A DNA stretch of 64,000 bases from Bradyrhizobium sp. 190 (GCF_023073415.1 NZ_JADPJL010000037.1:186001-250000), one strand, 5' to 3'; shown: positions 34,817 through 43,501, counted from the first letter of the stretch. The notes: a model not told the origin generated them from the letters alone. Program-made: numbers and translations.

Positions 34817-36796
34817 ATGGCCACACAAACTTCTGCCGGCACCTCAGATTTCATCAAGAATCTGGGCAAGATGTACGGGACCTATACCGGCGGGTTCCTG
34901 GCGTTCATCATTCTGCTCGCGGTTCTCGAACAGGTTGGCGTACCAAACAAGATCCTCGGCTACCTGTTCGTGTTCTTCACGCTCGCGGTTTACGCCATCA
35001 TCGGGGTGATGACGCGAACCGCGGAAGTCTCCGAGTACTACGTCGCCGGACGGCGTGTGCCCGCCTTCTACAACGGCATGGCGACAGGCGCCGACTGGAT
35101 GTCGGCGGCTTCCTTCGTCGGCATGGCCGGAACGTTGTTCCTGCTTGGCTACGACGGCCTCGCATGGGTGCTCGGATGGACCGGCGGATTTGTGCTGGTG
35201 TCGATCCTGATCGGGCCATACCTGCGCAAGTTCGGCGCCTATACCGTGCCCGACTTCCTGTCGTTCCGGTACGGCGGCAATTTCGCCCGCGCGCTCGGCG
35301 TGGTCGTGCTGGTCGCCTGCTCCTTTACCTATGTGACGGCGCAAATCTACGGCACCGGCCTGATTGCCTCGCGATTCCTCGGAATGCAGTTCGAGCTTGC
35401 GGTTTTCGCCGGGCTTGTCGGCATCCTGCTCTGCGCGATGCTGGGCGGAATGCGGGCGGTGACCTGGACGCAGATTGCACAGTACATCGTGCTGATCATC
35501 GCCTACCTGACCCCCATCATTATCCTGTCCACCGCGAAGTACGGAATTCCGCTTCCGCAACTCACTTACGGACAGGCGATCGCGGACATCACGGCGCGAG
35601 AGCAACAAATGTTGACCGCAGGTCTGGCGACGGCCGCAGCGCTGAAGCCGCACATCCAGCCTTTCATCAACTATAGCCCGCTCAACTTCTTCGCCATCAT
35701 CATGTGCATGATGGTCGGTACGGCTTCGTTGCCGCACATCCTGATGCGTTACTTCACCACGCCGTCGGTACGTGAAGCGCGCCAGTCCGTGGCGTGGTCG
35801 TTGCTGTTCATCTTCCTGCTGTACTTCTCCGCGCCGGCCTACGCGGCGTTCTCCAAGCTGGAAGTCTACACCAACATCATCGGGCGGGATCTGACGGCGA
35901 TTCGTCCTTGGTTGTTCAACTGGGGCGAACTCGGGCTGATCCAGATCTGCGGCAAGAACGCGGCCAGTATCGACGCCATCGTTGCGGCGTGCAAAGCGAT
36001 TGCCGGGCATCCCGGCGTCGTCAGGCTGCAGGACTTCGTGATCAACACCGACGTGATCGTGCTCTCCACGCCAGAGATCGCGGGACTTCCCTATGTGATC
36101 TCGGGTCTGGTCGCCGCCGGCGGTCTCGCCGCCGCGCTGTCCACCGCTGACGGGCTGCTGCTCGCCATCGCCAACGCGCTGTCGCACGACGTCTACTACA
36201 AGATGATCGACCCCAACGCGCCGACCATGCGTCGCCTTACCGTGGCGCGCGGTCTCCTCGTGATCGTCGCCGTGATCGCAGCCGCGACGGCCGCAACCAA
36301 ACCCGGGGACATTCTAGCCATGGTCGGCTGGGCGTTCTCGCTGGCGATGGCCGGCAACTTCCCCGCACTCGTGATGGGCGTCTGGTGGAAACGCACGACG
36401 GCAACGGGGGCTGTCTGCGGCATCATTGCCGGCTTCGGTCTCTGCCTGTTCTACCTCGTGACGACCAGGTACTTCCCGGGCATGGGCGTGAAGTACTTCG
36501 GCATGACATCGCTGATCAACCCGCTGACGGGGGCGCCGCTGGTCGACATTGCGAAAGCCATGGCGTTGCCAAACGCCATGGAAAGCTTCCCGACCCTCGC
36601 CCACCCGATGGCCAACAAGATCGGGTGGTTCGATCTCAACAACATCGCCTGCGGGTTGTTGGGAACGCCGCTGGGCTTCGCCGTCATCTACATCGTCAGC
36701 AAGCTCGGCAAGGAGCCGTCGGCGGAAATGCAAGCCTATGTCGACGACATCCGCAAGCCGCGAGGCAGGACGGTGCTCGAGGAGAGAACCACCTAG
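34817..36796 (+). CDS. Sodium:solute symporter, ActP/MctP-like acetate or monocarboxylate permease
   Basis: A 659-residue SSS-family transporter of the VC_2705/ActP type with about 13-14 spans. Recognisable blocks are YYVAGRRVPAFYNGMATGAD, SFVGMAGTLFLLGYDGLAW, YTVPDFLSFRYG and the sodium-site-like GLAAALSTADGLLLAIANAL. A cytoplasmic/periplasmic insertion (about 385-440) with the two cysteines of ICGKNAAS...VAACKAIAG is characteristic of this subfamily. It follows the DUF485 gene and is closed by a terminator. Acetate, pyruvate or lactate are the likely substrates from context. Confidence 0.9.
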   Translation: MATQTSAGTSDFIKNLGKMYGTYTGGFLAFIILLAVLEQVGVPNKILGYLFVFFTLAVYAIIGVMTRTAEVSEYYVAGRRVPAFYNGMATGADWMSAASFVGMAGTLFLLGYDGLAWVLGWTGGFVLVSILIGPYLRKFGAYTVPDFLSFRYGGNFARALGVVVLVACSFTYVTAQIYGTGLIASRFLGMQFELAVFAGLVGILLCAMLGGMRAVTWTQIAQYIVLIIAYLTPIIILSTAKYGIPLPQLTYGQAIADITAREQQMLTAGLATAAALKPHIQPFINYSPLNFFAIIMCMMVGTASLPHILMRYFTTPSVREARQSVAWSLLFIFLLYFSAPAYAAFSKLEVYTNIIGRDLTAIRPWLFNWGELGLIQICGKNAASIDAIVAACKAIAGHPGVVRLQDFVINTDVIVLSTPEIAGLPYVISGLVAAGGLAAALSTADGLLLAIANALSHDVYYKMIDPNAPTMRRLTVARGLLVIVAVIAAATAATKPGDILAMVGWAFSLAMAGNFPALVMGVWWKRTTATGAVCGIIAGFGLCLFYLVTTRYFPGMGVKYFGMTSLINPLTGAPLVDIAKAMALPNAMESFPTLAHPMANKIGWFDLNNIACGLLGTPLGFAVIYIVSKLGKEPSAEMQAYVDDIRKPRGRTVLEERTT

Positions 36797-36818
36797 AAGC
36801 GCGGCAAAGCGTTTCGGC

Positions 36819-36849
36819 AAACGGGGCCTAACAAGGCCCCGTTCTGTTT
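36819..36849 (+). terminator. Rho-independent terminator of the DUF485/symporter operon
   Basis: AACGGGGCCT and AGGCCCCGTT form a 10-bp perfect stem with loop AACA, followed by CTGTTTT. It starts 22 bases after the symporter stop codon. Confidence 0.88.
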
Positions 36850-36970
36850 TGGCGTAAGCGTGAGTGACTTCGCTTGCCCGAAAGGTCGCCGCTTGCCATT
36901 GTTGTGTCGTGCCTGTCGCTGTTTCGCGTGCCAGTCCGTCGATTGATCGAGCCTCTGGGAGAGTCCCACT

Positions 36971-37291
36971 TTGGGTATTTCAACATCGCTGGCCACCTAC
37001 TGGTATTTCCATCTGCCGAATTTCGTCTTGGCCGCACTGATGTACACAATGCTTGGCCGCGTCCTGCTCGGCCTGATGGTGGATGCGGACTCGCCGAACT
37101 ACATCTGGCGATTTTTCTGCCGGATCACCGACCCCGTCGTCGCCGCCGTCGCGATCGTGACGCCCAAGGTTACCCCGCCGGTTGTGGTTTGGCTGTTCGG
37201 CTTCGTCTGGCTGTTCTGGCTGCGCGTCGCGCTTCACTACACATTGCTGCTGCTAAATCTGGCGCCCCGGTTTGGCGGAGCGGCATCATGA
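36971..37291 (+). CDS. Small membrane protein, YggT-like
   Basis: A 106-residue protein starting at TTG after a GGGAGAG site. Two or three hydrophobic spans surround a segment reading YIWRFFCRITDPVVAAV, which resembles the conserved NPFWRFL-RITDPVLRP block of YggT-type proteins. It overlaps the next gene by ATGA. Function is unknown. It follows the symporter operon but sits beyond the terminator, so it is probably transcribed separately or by read-through. Confidence 0.65.
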   Translation: MGISTSLATYWYFHLPNFVLAALMYTMLGRVLLGLMVDADSPNYIWRFFCRITDPVVAAVAIVTPKVTPPVVVWLFGFVWLFWLRVALHYTLLLLNLAPRFGGAAS

Positions 37292-37611
37292 ACCGCAATT
37301 TCTATTTCATCGGCATCGCATTCTTCGGGATGATCAATGGCATCTTCAATCAGCTCGCGCTGATTTTCACACTGCTGTACGTCCAGTTGCTCGCCGGCCC
37401 GCTGCTGTTTGGCAGCCTGTCCCTGACACTGATGTTCGCATCGCTGATGGTCTCGACCGCCACCGTCATTCTTGGTGGAATTCCGGCGGCGCTCTACGAG
37501 CGGGCCACGGGCGCATCGGAATCAAGCGACGCGTCGCTCTGGATATGGCTTGCTGGAACCGCTCTTTTGGCGCTGCCAGCCGCCGGTAACTTTCTCAAGA
37601 TCGGCCTGTAA
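37288..37611 (+). CDS. Small membrane protein, hypothetical
   Basis: A 107-residue protein with about three spans (FYFIGIAFFGMINGIFNQLA, a second around 35-60 and a third at the C-terminus). It begins inside the stop of the preceding gene (ATGA), so the two are translationally coupled and may form one complex. I recognise no family. Confidence 0.65.
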   Translation: MNRNFYFIGIAFFGMINGIFNQLALIFTLLYVQLLAGPLLFGSLSLTLMFASLMVSTATVILGGIPAALYERATGASESSDASLWIWLAGTALLALPAAGNFLKIGL

Positions 37612-37689
37612 CGACCGGTTCGCGGTGTTGAGCACGGGCCGCGCTGCCGCTACCCTGTGGCCGGCTTTTGAACCGGCATGTTTCCTTGA

Positions 37690-38076
37690 TTGACGGGGTG
37701 GCCGACCGTGGAAGAGATGCGCCGTATCGCATACGAAACCGTGCTTCGCGCCTGCGGCTTCGCCTCGCTCGCCATCTTCTGCGTCATGATCGGATTGTCA
37801 TTCCTGCCGCGCTCCGCCTTCCAGGCAGGAGGTTTTCTCAGCATCCTGATGACGCTGGTTCTGGTGTTGAAAGCCTGGGAAGCCCGGACCAAGGATCACC
37901 GCCGCACCGAGATGTGGCTCTATCTTCCCAAGGAGAACCGTCCGCCCCAAGCCTCCGCGCAACGGACGGTTTCGATGGTCATGCGCGAGACCTATCTGCT
38001 GTTCGCGAGCTGGACCGCAATGATTTCCATCCTGATGTGGAGCCTTGCGCTCGTCTTCTCGGTCATTGGACTTTAG
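37690..38076 (+). CDS. Small membrane protein, hypothetical
   Basis: A 128-residue protein with two N-terminal spans (FASLAIFCVMIGLSFLPR and FLSILMTLVLVLKAWEA), a charged cytoplasmic stretch with KDHRRTEMWLYLPKENRPP and a C-terminal span. It starts at TTG; a GTG five codons later is an alternative. I recognise no family. It lies between the symporter group and the MHS-type transporter on the same strand. Confidence 0.65.
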   Translation: MTGWPTVEEMRRIAYETVLRACGFASLAIFCVMIGLSFLPRSAFQAGGFLSILMTLVLVLKAWEARTKDHRRTEMWLYLPKENRPPQASAQRTVSMVMRETYLLFASWTAMISILMWSLALVFSVIGL

Positions 38077-38135
38077 TCCGAAGCTGCCCCGACAAACGGC
38101 GAAACAACGACAAAACGGCGGGAAAACACTGCCAG

Positions 38136-38153
38136 TCCCACCGAAAGTACTAT
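38136..38153 (+). promoter_or_regulatory. Candidate activator site upstream of the MHS-type transporter gene
   Basis: TCCCACCGAAAGTACTAT shares the CCGAAAGT core and 13 of 18 positions with the site at 34341-34358. It lies about 100 bases before the transporter start. The neighbouring CrbR-like regulator is the obvious candidate to bind both, which is inference. Confidence 0.35.
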
Positions 38154-38252
38154 TGGGCCAAGCTTCGCGAACATGTAGTGAGCCCTATTCATAATGCGTG
38201 ATCTGACGCAACGCACATCTTTGCGAGCATAAAAAAGGGGAGCGAATCGGAA

Positions 38253-40043
38253 ATGTCTACAATGACCGCCACGTCCGGCAAGGCCGCCGGAATGACGAAA
38301 GACGAACGTTTCGTCATTGTTGCCTCCTCGCTTGGTACCGTCTTCGAATGGTATGATTTCTATCTGTTCGGTTCGCTCGCCAGTGTCATCGGCGCGCAGT
38401 TCTTCGGCGTCATTGATCCCGCAACAAATCTGCCGATGTTCAACCAGGCCACGCGCGACATTTTCGCGCTGCTGGCGTTCGCTGCGGGCTTTATCGTTCG
38501 TCCGTTCGGCGCCATCGTGTTCGGTCGCGTCGGCGACATCGTCGGCCGCAAGTACACCTTCCTCGTCACAATACTGATCATGGGCCTGTCGACCTTCATC
38601 GTCGGCATATTGCCCAACGCGGCGACCATCGGCATTGCGGCGCCGATCATCCTGATCGCATTGCGCCTGCTGCAGGGCCTCGCGCTCGGCGGTGAGTACG
38701 GCGGTGCGGCGACGTACGTGGCGGAGCATGCCCCGATGGGCAAGCGCGGCTACTACACCTCGTTCATCCAGACCACGGCAACGCTCGGCCTGTTCCTGTC
38801 GCTGTTGGTGATCCTCTTCGTATCGGCATACGTCAACAACAACTTCGCAGGCACGGCGTGTGCGGGCACCCAGTGCACGTCCATAGCCGCTCCCTATCCG
38901 GCGGCTGGTGACCCTGCTCTCGCGGGCAAGGTTTTCACTACGGCTTTCCAGAACTGGGGCTGGCGAATTCCGTTCCTGGTTTCCGTGATCTTGCTGGGCA
39001 TCTCGGTCTGGATCCGGTTGCGGCTCAATGAATCGCCGGTCTTCCAGAAAATGAAAGACGAGGGCAAGAGCTCAAAGGCTCCGTTGACCGAAGCCTTCGC
39101 CAACTGGAGCAACGCCAAGATCGTGATCATCGCCCTGATCGGCGGCGTGATGGGCCAGGGCGTGGTCTGGTACACCGGCCAGTTCTACGCGCTGTTCTTC
39201 ATGCAATCGATCCTAAAGGTCGATCCGTTCACTGCGAACCTGCTGATCGCGTGGTCGCTATTGCTCGGCACCGGCTTCTTCATCGTGTTCGGCGCGTTGT
39301 CCGACAAGATCGGCCGCAAGCCGATCATTCTGGCAGGCTGCCTGATTGCGGCGCTGACCTTCTTCCCGATCTTCAAGATGATCACCTCCAACGCAAATCC
39401 CGCGCTGGAGAAGGCCATCGAGACGGTCAAGGTCGAGGTGGTCGCCGATCCAAAAGGCTGCGGCGACCTGTTCAACCCGGTCGGCACCCGCGTATTCACC
39501 GCACCTTGCGACACGGCCCGCGCCTATCTGGCCCAGCAGTCGGTCAAGTACTCGACCGCCTATGGTGCTGCTGGCTCGGGGGTGAAGGTCGTCGTCAACG
39601 GCAAGGACGTGGCCTACACGGACGCCAAGACATCGAATTCGGCGGTGCTGGCGGCGGTGCAGGCTGCGGGATACCCGAAGCAGGGCGCCAACCCGACGCT
39701 CGTGAAGATGAATCACCCGTTTGACATCTTCAAACCGCAGGTAGCCGCCATCATCGGACTGCTGTTCGTGCTGGTGATCTACGTCACGATGGTTTACGGG
39801 CCGATCGCGGCGATGCTGGTCGAACTGTTCCCGACCAAGATCCGCTACACCTCGATGTCGCTGCCCTATCACATCGGCAACGGCTGGTTCGGCGGATTGC
39901 TGCCCGCGACCGCGTTCGCGATCGTGGCCTCGACCGGCGACATCTACGCGGGTCTCTGGTATCCGATCATCTTCGCTTCGATTACGGCGGTCGTGGGCTT
40001 CTTCTTCCTGCCCGAGACCAAGGACGTCGACATCACGAAGTAA
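38253..40043 (+). CDS. MFS transporter, metabolite:H+ symporter (MHS) type
   Basis: A 596-residue major facilitator protein. The N-terminal SSLGTVFEWYDFYLFG and the loop RPFGAIVFGRVGDIVGRKYT are hallmarks of the MHS group (ShiA, KgtP, ProP), which carries organic acids with protons. The protein is about 150 residues longer than usual because of a hydrophilic insertion at about 380-490 carrying two cysteines (DPKGCGDLF, TAPCDTARA) and a smaller CAGTQCTS loop. Lying beside the CrbSR-like genes suggests a carboxylate substrate. A terminator follows. Confidence 0.9.
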   Translation: MSTMTATSGKAAGMTKDERFVIVASSLGTVFEWYDFYLFGSLASVIGAQFFGVIDPATNLPMFNQATRDIFALLAFAAGFIVRPFGAIVFGRVGDIVGRKYTFLVTILIMGLSTFIVGILPNAATIGIAAPIILIALRLLQGLALGGEYGGAATYVAEHAPMGKRGYYTSFIQTTATLGLFLSLLVILFVSAYVNNNFAGTACAGTQCTSIAAPYPAAGDPALAGKVFTTAFQNWGWRIPFLVSVILLGISVWIRLRLNESPVFQKMKDEGKSSKAPLTEAFANWSNAKIVIIALIGGVMGQGVVWYTGQFYALFFMQSILKVDPFTANLLIAWSLLLGTGFFIVFGALSDKIGRKPIILAGCLIAALTFFPIFKMITSNANPALEKAIETVKVEVVADPKGCGDLFNPVGTRVFTAPCDTARAYLAQQSVKYSTAYGAAGSGVKVVVNGKDVAYTDAKTSNSAVLAAVQAAGYPKQGANPTLVKMNHPFDIFKPQVAAIIGLLFVLVIYVTMVYGPIAAMLVELFPTKIRYTSMSLPYHIGNGWFGGLLPATAFAIVASTGDIYAGLWYPIIFASITAVVGFFFLPETKDVDITK

Positions 40044-40063
40044 TCGACCCAGGCGGAAACACG

Positions 40064-40100
40064 AACCGGCCGCGGAGCGATCCGCGGCCGGTTTGCTTTT
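40064..40100 (+). terminator. Rho-independent terminator after the MHS transporter gene
   Basis: AACCGGCCGCGGA and TCCGCGGCCGGTT form a 13-bp perfect stem with loop GCGA, followed by TGCTTTT. It could serve the transporter gene and, from the other side, the convergent yjbQ gene. Confidence 0.85.
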
Positions 40101-40109
40101 GCGGGTGCC

Positions 40110-40583
40110 TCAATTTGTGGCGCCGATGAACTGCAGCACGATCTCGCGCCGATGTGGCCGCGCGCGGTGCTCGACCAGATAGATCGCCTGCCACGTGCCC
40201 AGCGCGAGCGCGCCCTGCAGCACCGGGATGTGCAGCGAAGTCCCGGTCAGCATGGTCTTGATATGCGCCGGCATGTCGTCCGGCCCCTCGGTATCGTGGC
40301 GCCAGCCGGCGTTTTCGGGCGCGAGCCGGTTCAGCGCCGTCGTCAAATCGACGAGCACGGTCGAGTCGGCATTTTCCTGGATCGTCAGCGACGCCGAAGT
40401 GTGACGGATGAACAGCGTCGCCGCGCCTTCGCGCGCCCGGGCCTCGCGCACGAATTTCGTGACCTCGGCGGTGAGGTCGGTAAAGCCCGCGCCTGAAGTC
40501 TGCACGGTCAGCAGCGAGGATACGATGGTGTTGGCGGCGACGGACGACGGAGCGGTTCGGGAAACGGATTTTGGCGATGTCAC
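40110..40583 (-). CDS. yjbQ: YjbQ/UPF0047 family protein (secondary thiamine-phosphate synthase)
   Basis: A 157-residue protein of the UPF0047/YjbQ family. The conserved block GAATLFIRHTSASLTIQENA with its histidine, a central DDMPAHIKTMLTGTSLHIP and the C-terminal LGTWQAIYLVEHR are typical. E. coli YjbQ has weak thiamine-phosphate synthase activity, but the true role is uncertain. The start is GTG at 40583 with GGAGAG upstream; extension to 40631 would run into a family 2 repeat and is rejected. Confidence 0.9.
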   Translation of the reverse strand: MTSPKSVSRTAPSSVAANTIVSSLLTVQTSGAGFTDLTAEVTKFVREARAREGAATLFIRHTSASLTIQENADSTVLVDLTTALNRLAPENAGWRHDTEGPDDMPAHIKTMLTGTSLHIPVLQGALALGTWQAIYLVEHRARPHRREIVLQFIGATN

Positions 40584-40597
40584 GAACACTCTCCACA

Positions 40598-40719
40598 CGT
40601 CGTCCCTGCGAACGCAGGGACCCATAACCACAGGCGTTCGTTGTTACGAACGAAATCGACTTCGACCACCCTCACTCGAAAAGCCGCGGCGTATGGGTCC
40701 CTGCTTTCGCAGGGACGAC
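40598..40719. repeat. Palindromic intergenic repeat, family 2 (copy 3)
   Basis: It opens CGTCGTCCCTGCGAACGCAG and closes with CCTGCTTTCGCAGGGACGACC; inner halves read GACCCATAACCACAGGC and GCGGCGTATGGGTCCCTGC. This is the best-preserved copy of the repeats at 1100 and 10412. It lies just upstream of yjbQ. Confidence 0.82.
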
Positions 40720-40743
40720 CCGAGGAGCGCGCGAGCCGTCCCT

Positions 40744-41283
40744 TCAGATCTTGCCGTTGACGTCCCGTTGCACCCGGTTGGCCATTTCGATCAGGCGCCG
40801 CCAGGCCCGCTCCAGGAACGACATCATGCGATCCATGTCGCGATCGCTCGGCAGCGGGATTTCGATCTTGCGCTCGCCCTCCACAACCTTCGGCTCGCTC
40901 TTCTTCAGCGAATCCGATTTCGGCAGCGGCTCTTCGATCTTGCCGGGCACTGTGGGCTCGCGCGAGGCGAGGTCCGCCTTGAGCCTATCATTGTCGGCCT
41001 GGAGCCGGACAATGTCCGCTTGCAGCCGGCCGATTTCGGTGTCCATCGCCGCGCGTTCGTCGGGGACAGCGTAGCAGGCCCAGCCCGCGCCCGAATTGTT
41101 ACAGGTCGAAATCGCACCGGTTCTTGTATCGAGCCGGAGCACGCCATCCCCCGTCGGTGACAGCGCATAGCGGCCATTCTCGGTTTCCGGCAGCGCTCCC
41201 GCGAACGCGTGCCCGCTGCCTGTGAGACAACAGGCCAGCACGACGAGCCTTAAGAATTTCGAGGACGATTTCGCTGTGCTCAT
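40744..41283 (-). CDS. Exported coiled-coil hypothetical protein
   Basis: A 179-residue protein with a Sec-type signal (LVVLACCLTGSGHAFAGA) followed by a short segment containing a likely disulfide (STCNNSGAGWACYAVPDE). A coiled coil with the heptad-like EIGRLQADIVRLQADNDRLK follows, then a Lys/Glu/Pro-rich linker and an amphipathic C-terminus (MMSFLERAWRRLIEMANRVQ). I recognise no named family, although similar proteins are common in Bradyrhizobium. Start MSTAKS was preferred over an upstream in-frame ATG. It is probably periplasmic. Confidence 0.75.
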   Translation of the reverse strand: MSTAKSSSKFLRLVVLACCLTGSGHAFAGALPETENGRYALSPTGDGVLRLDTRTGAISTCNNSGAGWACYAVPDERAAMDTEIGRLQADIVRLQADNDRLKADLASREPTVPGKIEEPLPKSDSLKKSEPKVVEGERKIEIPLPSDRDMDRMMSFLERAWRRLIEMANRVQRDVNGKI

Positions 41284-41349
41284 GGGCTTGCTCCCGCCGC
41301 AGGACAGTAGCGGTTTCGTCGACCGCCGGGGCGCTTTCAAGGCGCGCTC

Positions 41350-41973
41350 CTAGACCTTCGAGCTATAGGGCGTTCGGCCGGATTTCAACGCATCCTCCAG
41401 CAATTCGAGGCGGTCCTGGCCCCAGAACACTTCGCCCTCCAGCACATAGACCGGCGAGCCGAACACGTCGGCTGCCAGCGCCTCCTGCCGGTTCTGCTCA
41501 TACGCCGCCGTGATTTCCTCCGAGCCGGAGCGCTCCACCAATTGCTTGCCGGGCAACCCCGATTCGTCGGCGAGTTTCGCGATCGTTGCGGGATCGACGA
41601 GATTGAGCTGGTCTTCCCAGACGGCGGCAAAGGCCCGGCGCAAATAGCGGTCGGGATCATGACCGGCCTCGAGCGCCGCGATCACGACGCCATCGGCCAG
41701 GCGTGCATTGAATGGCCAGTGCGCCGGCTGCAGATGAAATTTCAGTCCGCGCTTGTCGCGCCAGCGCTGCAGTTCGACCATCCGGTAGCGCTGCCGTACC
41801 GGGTGGCGCCTCATCAAGGGCAGACCGCCGGTCTCCGAAAACAGATCGACCAGCACCACCGGCTTGTGATTTACCCTGAGATCATAAATACTTACCATGC
41901 GCCGAAAGGACTGATGTCCGATATAGGCCCAAGGAGATTGGAGCGAGAAATAGTAATCGACCTGACGCGGCAT
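41350..41973 (-). CDS. DsbA-family 2-hydroxychromene-2-carboxylate isomerase-like protein
   Basis: A 207-residue thioredoxin-fold protein of the DsbA/kappa-GST group. The N-terminus has YYFSLQSPWAYIGHQSF, where DsbA would hold CxxC but this family has Ser-Pro-Trp, the active site of 2-hydroxychromene-2-carboxylate isomerases. A cis-proline GSPVYVLEGEVFWGQDRLE block closes the fold. Glutathione-dependent isomerisation in aromatic breakdown is the family reaction, but no such pathway genes lie nearby, so the substrate is open. Confidence 0.85.
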   Translation of the reverse strand: MPRQVDYYFSLQSPWAYIGHQSFRRMVSIYDLRVNHKPVVLVDLFSETGGLPLMRRHPVRQRYRMVELQRWRDKRGLKFHLQPAHWPFNARLADGVVIAALEAGHDPDRYLRRAFAAVWEDQLNLVDPATIAKLADESGLPGKQLVERSGSEEITAAYEQNRQEALAADVFGSPVYVLEGEVFWGQDRLELLEDALKSGRTPYSSKV

Positions 41974-42248
41974 GCGGGCTCCGGCACAAGGATTTTCGCT
42001 TCACTCGGAGCATCCCAACAGACCGCCCAAACGGGCGCAAGATCGATCCATGCGGGAATAGCTGCTGCACTGCGATGACGGGTCCACAGTGTCGCAGGCG
42101 ACGCTTGAATAAATCCAATCAAATCAAAGAACTAACTGGTTACGGCCTAATCTTGACTTGAATAGACGCGGTAAGTATGGTCCGCGCGGCTTTCAAGGGT
42201 GACGGGCGTAATTTCCATCAACCGTTGGCATCGTTTATTGTCTTGGGC

Positions 42249-42620
42249 ATGGCCGAAGACAAAAACGACAACGTAAGTGGCAATCGCGATCAGCCGTCTT
42301 CCGACGAAGCTGCGCTTTCCGCAAGGCTCGGAAGTCTGGATCAACGGTTGTCCGAAATTCGTGACAGCCGCAAAATCAGGACTGATCAACCCGGAACTGA
42401 AAGCGGAGACAGAGCGGCCAGAGCTTCTGGCATGGCGCTTGGTTTCCGGCTTTCCTCGGAATTGGTCGCGGGCGTTGTCGTCGGAGCGGCGATTGGCTGG
42501 GGGTTCGACCGTTTATTGTCGACATCGCCGTTCGGTTTCATCGTGTTTCTTCTGCTCGGCTTCGTCGCCGGCGTGGTCAACGTGGTGAGAACTGCAGGCG
42601 CAGGTCCAGGCAGACGCTGA
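42249..42620 (+). CDS. atpI: ATP synthase protein I
   Basis: A 123-residue protein with a hydrophilic N-terminal half and two C-terminal membrane spans (ELVAGVVVGAAIGWGFDRLL and a GFIVFLLLGFVAGVVNVVR span), the alphaproteobacterial AtpI type (Pfam ATPase_gene1). AtpI is thought to help assemble the c-ring. The start MAEDKND was chosen; a longer frame exists. It leads the F0 operon. Confidence 0.9.
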   Translation: MAEDKNDNVSGNRDQPSSDEAALSARLGSLDQRLSEIRDSRKIRTDQPGTESGDRAARASGMALGFRLSSELVAGVVVGAAIGWGFDRLLSTSPFGFIVFLLLGFVAGVVNVVRTAGAGPGRR

Positions 42621-42689
42621 GCGTCGACGGGAAGTCACGACATTTGAAATTCGATTGCCGGCCAAGCCGGTGGATAAAGAGCCGCGCGG

Positions 42690-43445
42690 ATGAAAATCGA
42701 CCCGATCCACCAGTTCAATATCGAACCCCTCTTCACGATCGGCCATATCGGCAACCACACGATCGCCTTCACGAACTCGACGCTCTACATGTTCCTCTCG
42801 GTGGCGGTGATTTCGCTATTGATGATCGGCGGCATGGCGAGAGGGCAGCTGGTTCCCGGGCGGCTGCAGTCGATCGCGGAAATCTCTTACGAGTTCGTCG
42901 CCTCAACGATCCGCTCTACCGCCGGCGCGGAAGGCATGAAGTTCTTCCCGCTGATCTTCTCGCTGTTCATGTTCATCTGCATCTCGAACCTGATTGGCAT
43001 CATCCCCTACACGTTCACGGTTTCGAGCCACATCATCGTCACCGCGGCGCTGGCCTTCCTGGTTTTCTTCACGGTCCTGATCTACGGCATCTACAAGAAC
43101 GGCCTGAAGTTCTTCAAGATTTTCGTGCCCTCCGGCGTGCCGATCTACATCCTGCCGCTGGTCATGTTCATCGAAATCCTGTCGTTCTTCCTGCGGCCGG
43201 TCTCCCACAGCGTCCGTCTGTTCGCCAACATGCTGGCCGGCCACATCGCGCTGAAGGTGTTCGCGGGCTTCGTCGCCATGCTCGGCGTGTCGCTCGGCGC
43301 GCTCGGCTGGTTCGGCGGCATGCTGCCGCTGGCGCTCACCGTGGCGCTGACCGCGCTCGAACTCTTGGTCGCATTCCTGCAGGCCTACGTGTTCGCGATC
43401 CTGACCTGCATCTATCTCAACGACGCCATTCATCCGGGACACTAA
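42690..43445 (+). CDS. atpB: F0F1 ATP synthase subunit a
   Basis: Subunit a forms the proton half-channels facing the c-ring. The 251-residue polytopic protein has the essential arginine Arg176 in RPVSHSVRLFANMLAGH, the conserved LISNLIGIIPYTFT-type block (ISNLIGIIPYTFTV) and the C-terminal AYVFAILTCIYLNDAI. It starts 69 nt after atpI and is the first major gene of the unit; F1 genes are not in the window, as usual for rhizobia, where F0 and F1 operons are separate. Confidence 0.96.
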   Translation: MKIDPIHQFNIEPLFTIGHIGNHTIAFTNSTLYMFLSVAVISLLMIGGMARGQLVPGRLQSIAEISYEFVASTIRSTAGAEGMKFFPLIFSLFMFICISNLIGIIPYTFTVSSHIIVTAALAFLVFFTVLIYGIYKNGLKFFKIFVPSGVPIYILPLVMFIEILSFFLRPVSHSVRLFANMLAGHIALKVFAGFVAMLGVSLGALGWFGGMLPLALTVALTALELLVAFLQAYVFAILTCIYLNDAIHPGH

Positions 43446-43501
43446 GCGGTCCGGGGAATTTCCACCCACACTTTGTCTTACCCTCTCAAGGAGCTCTAGA
43501 A

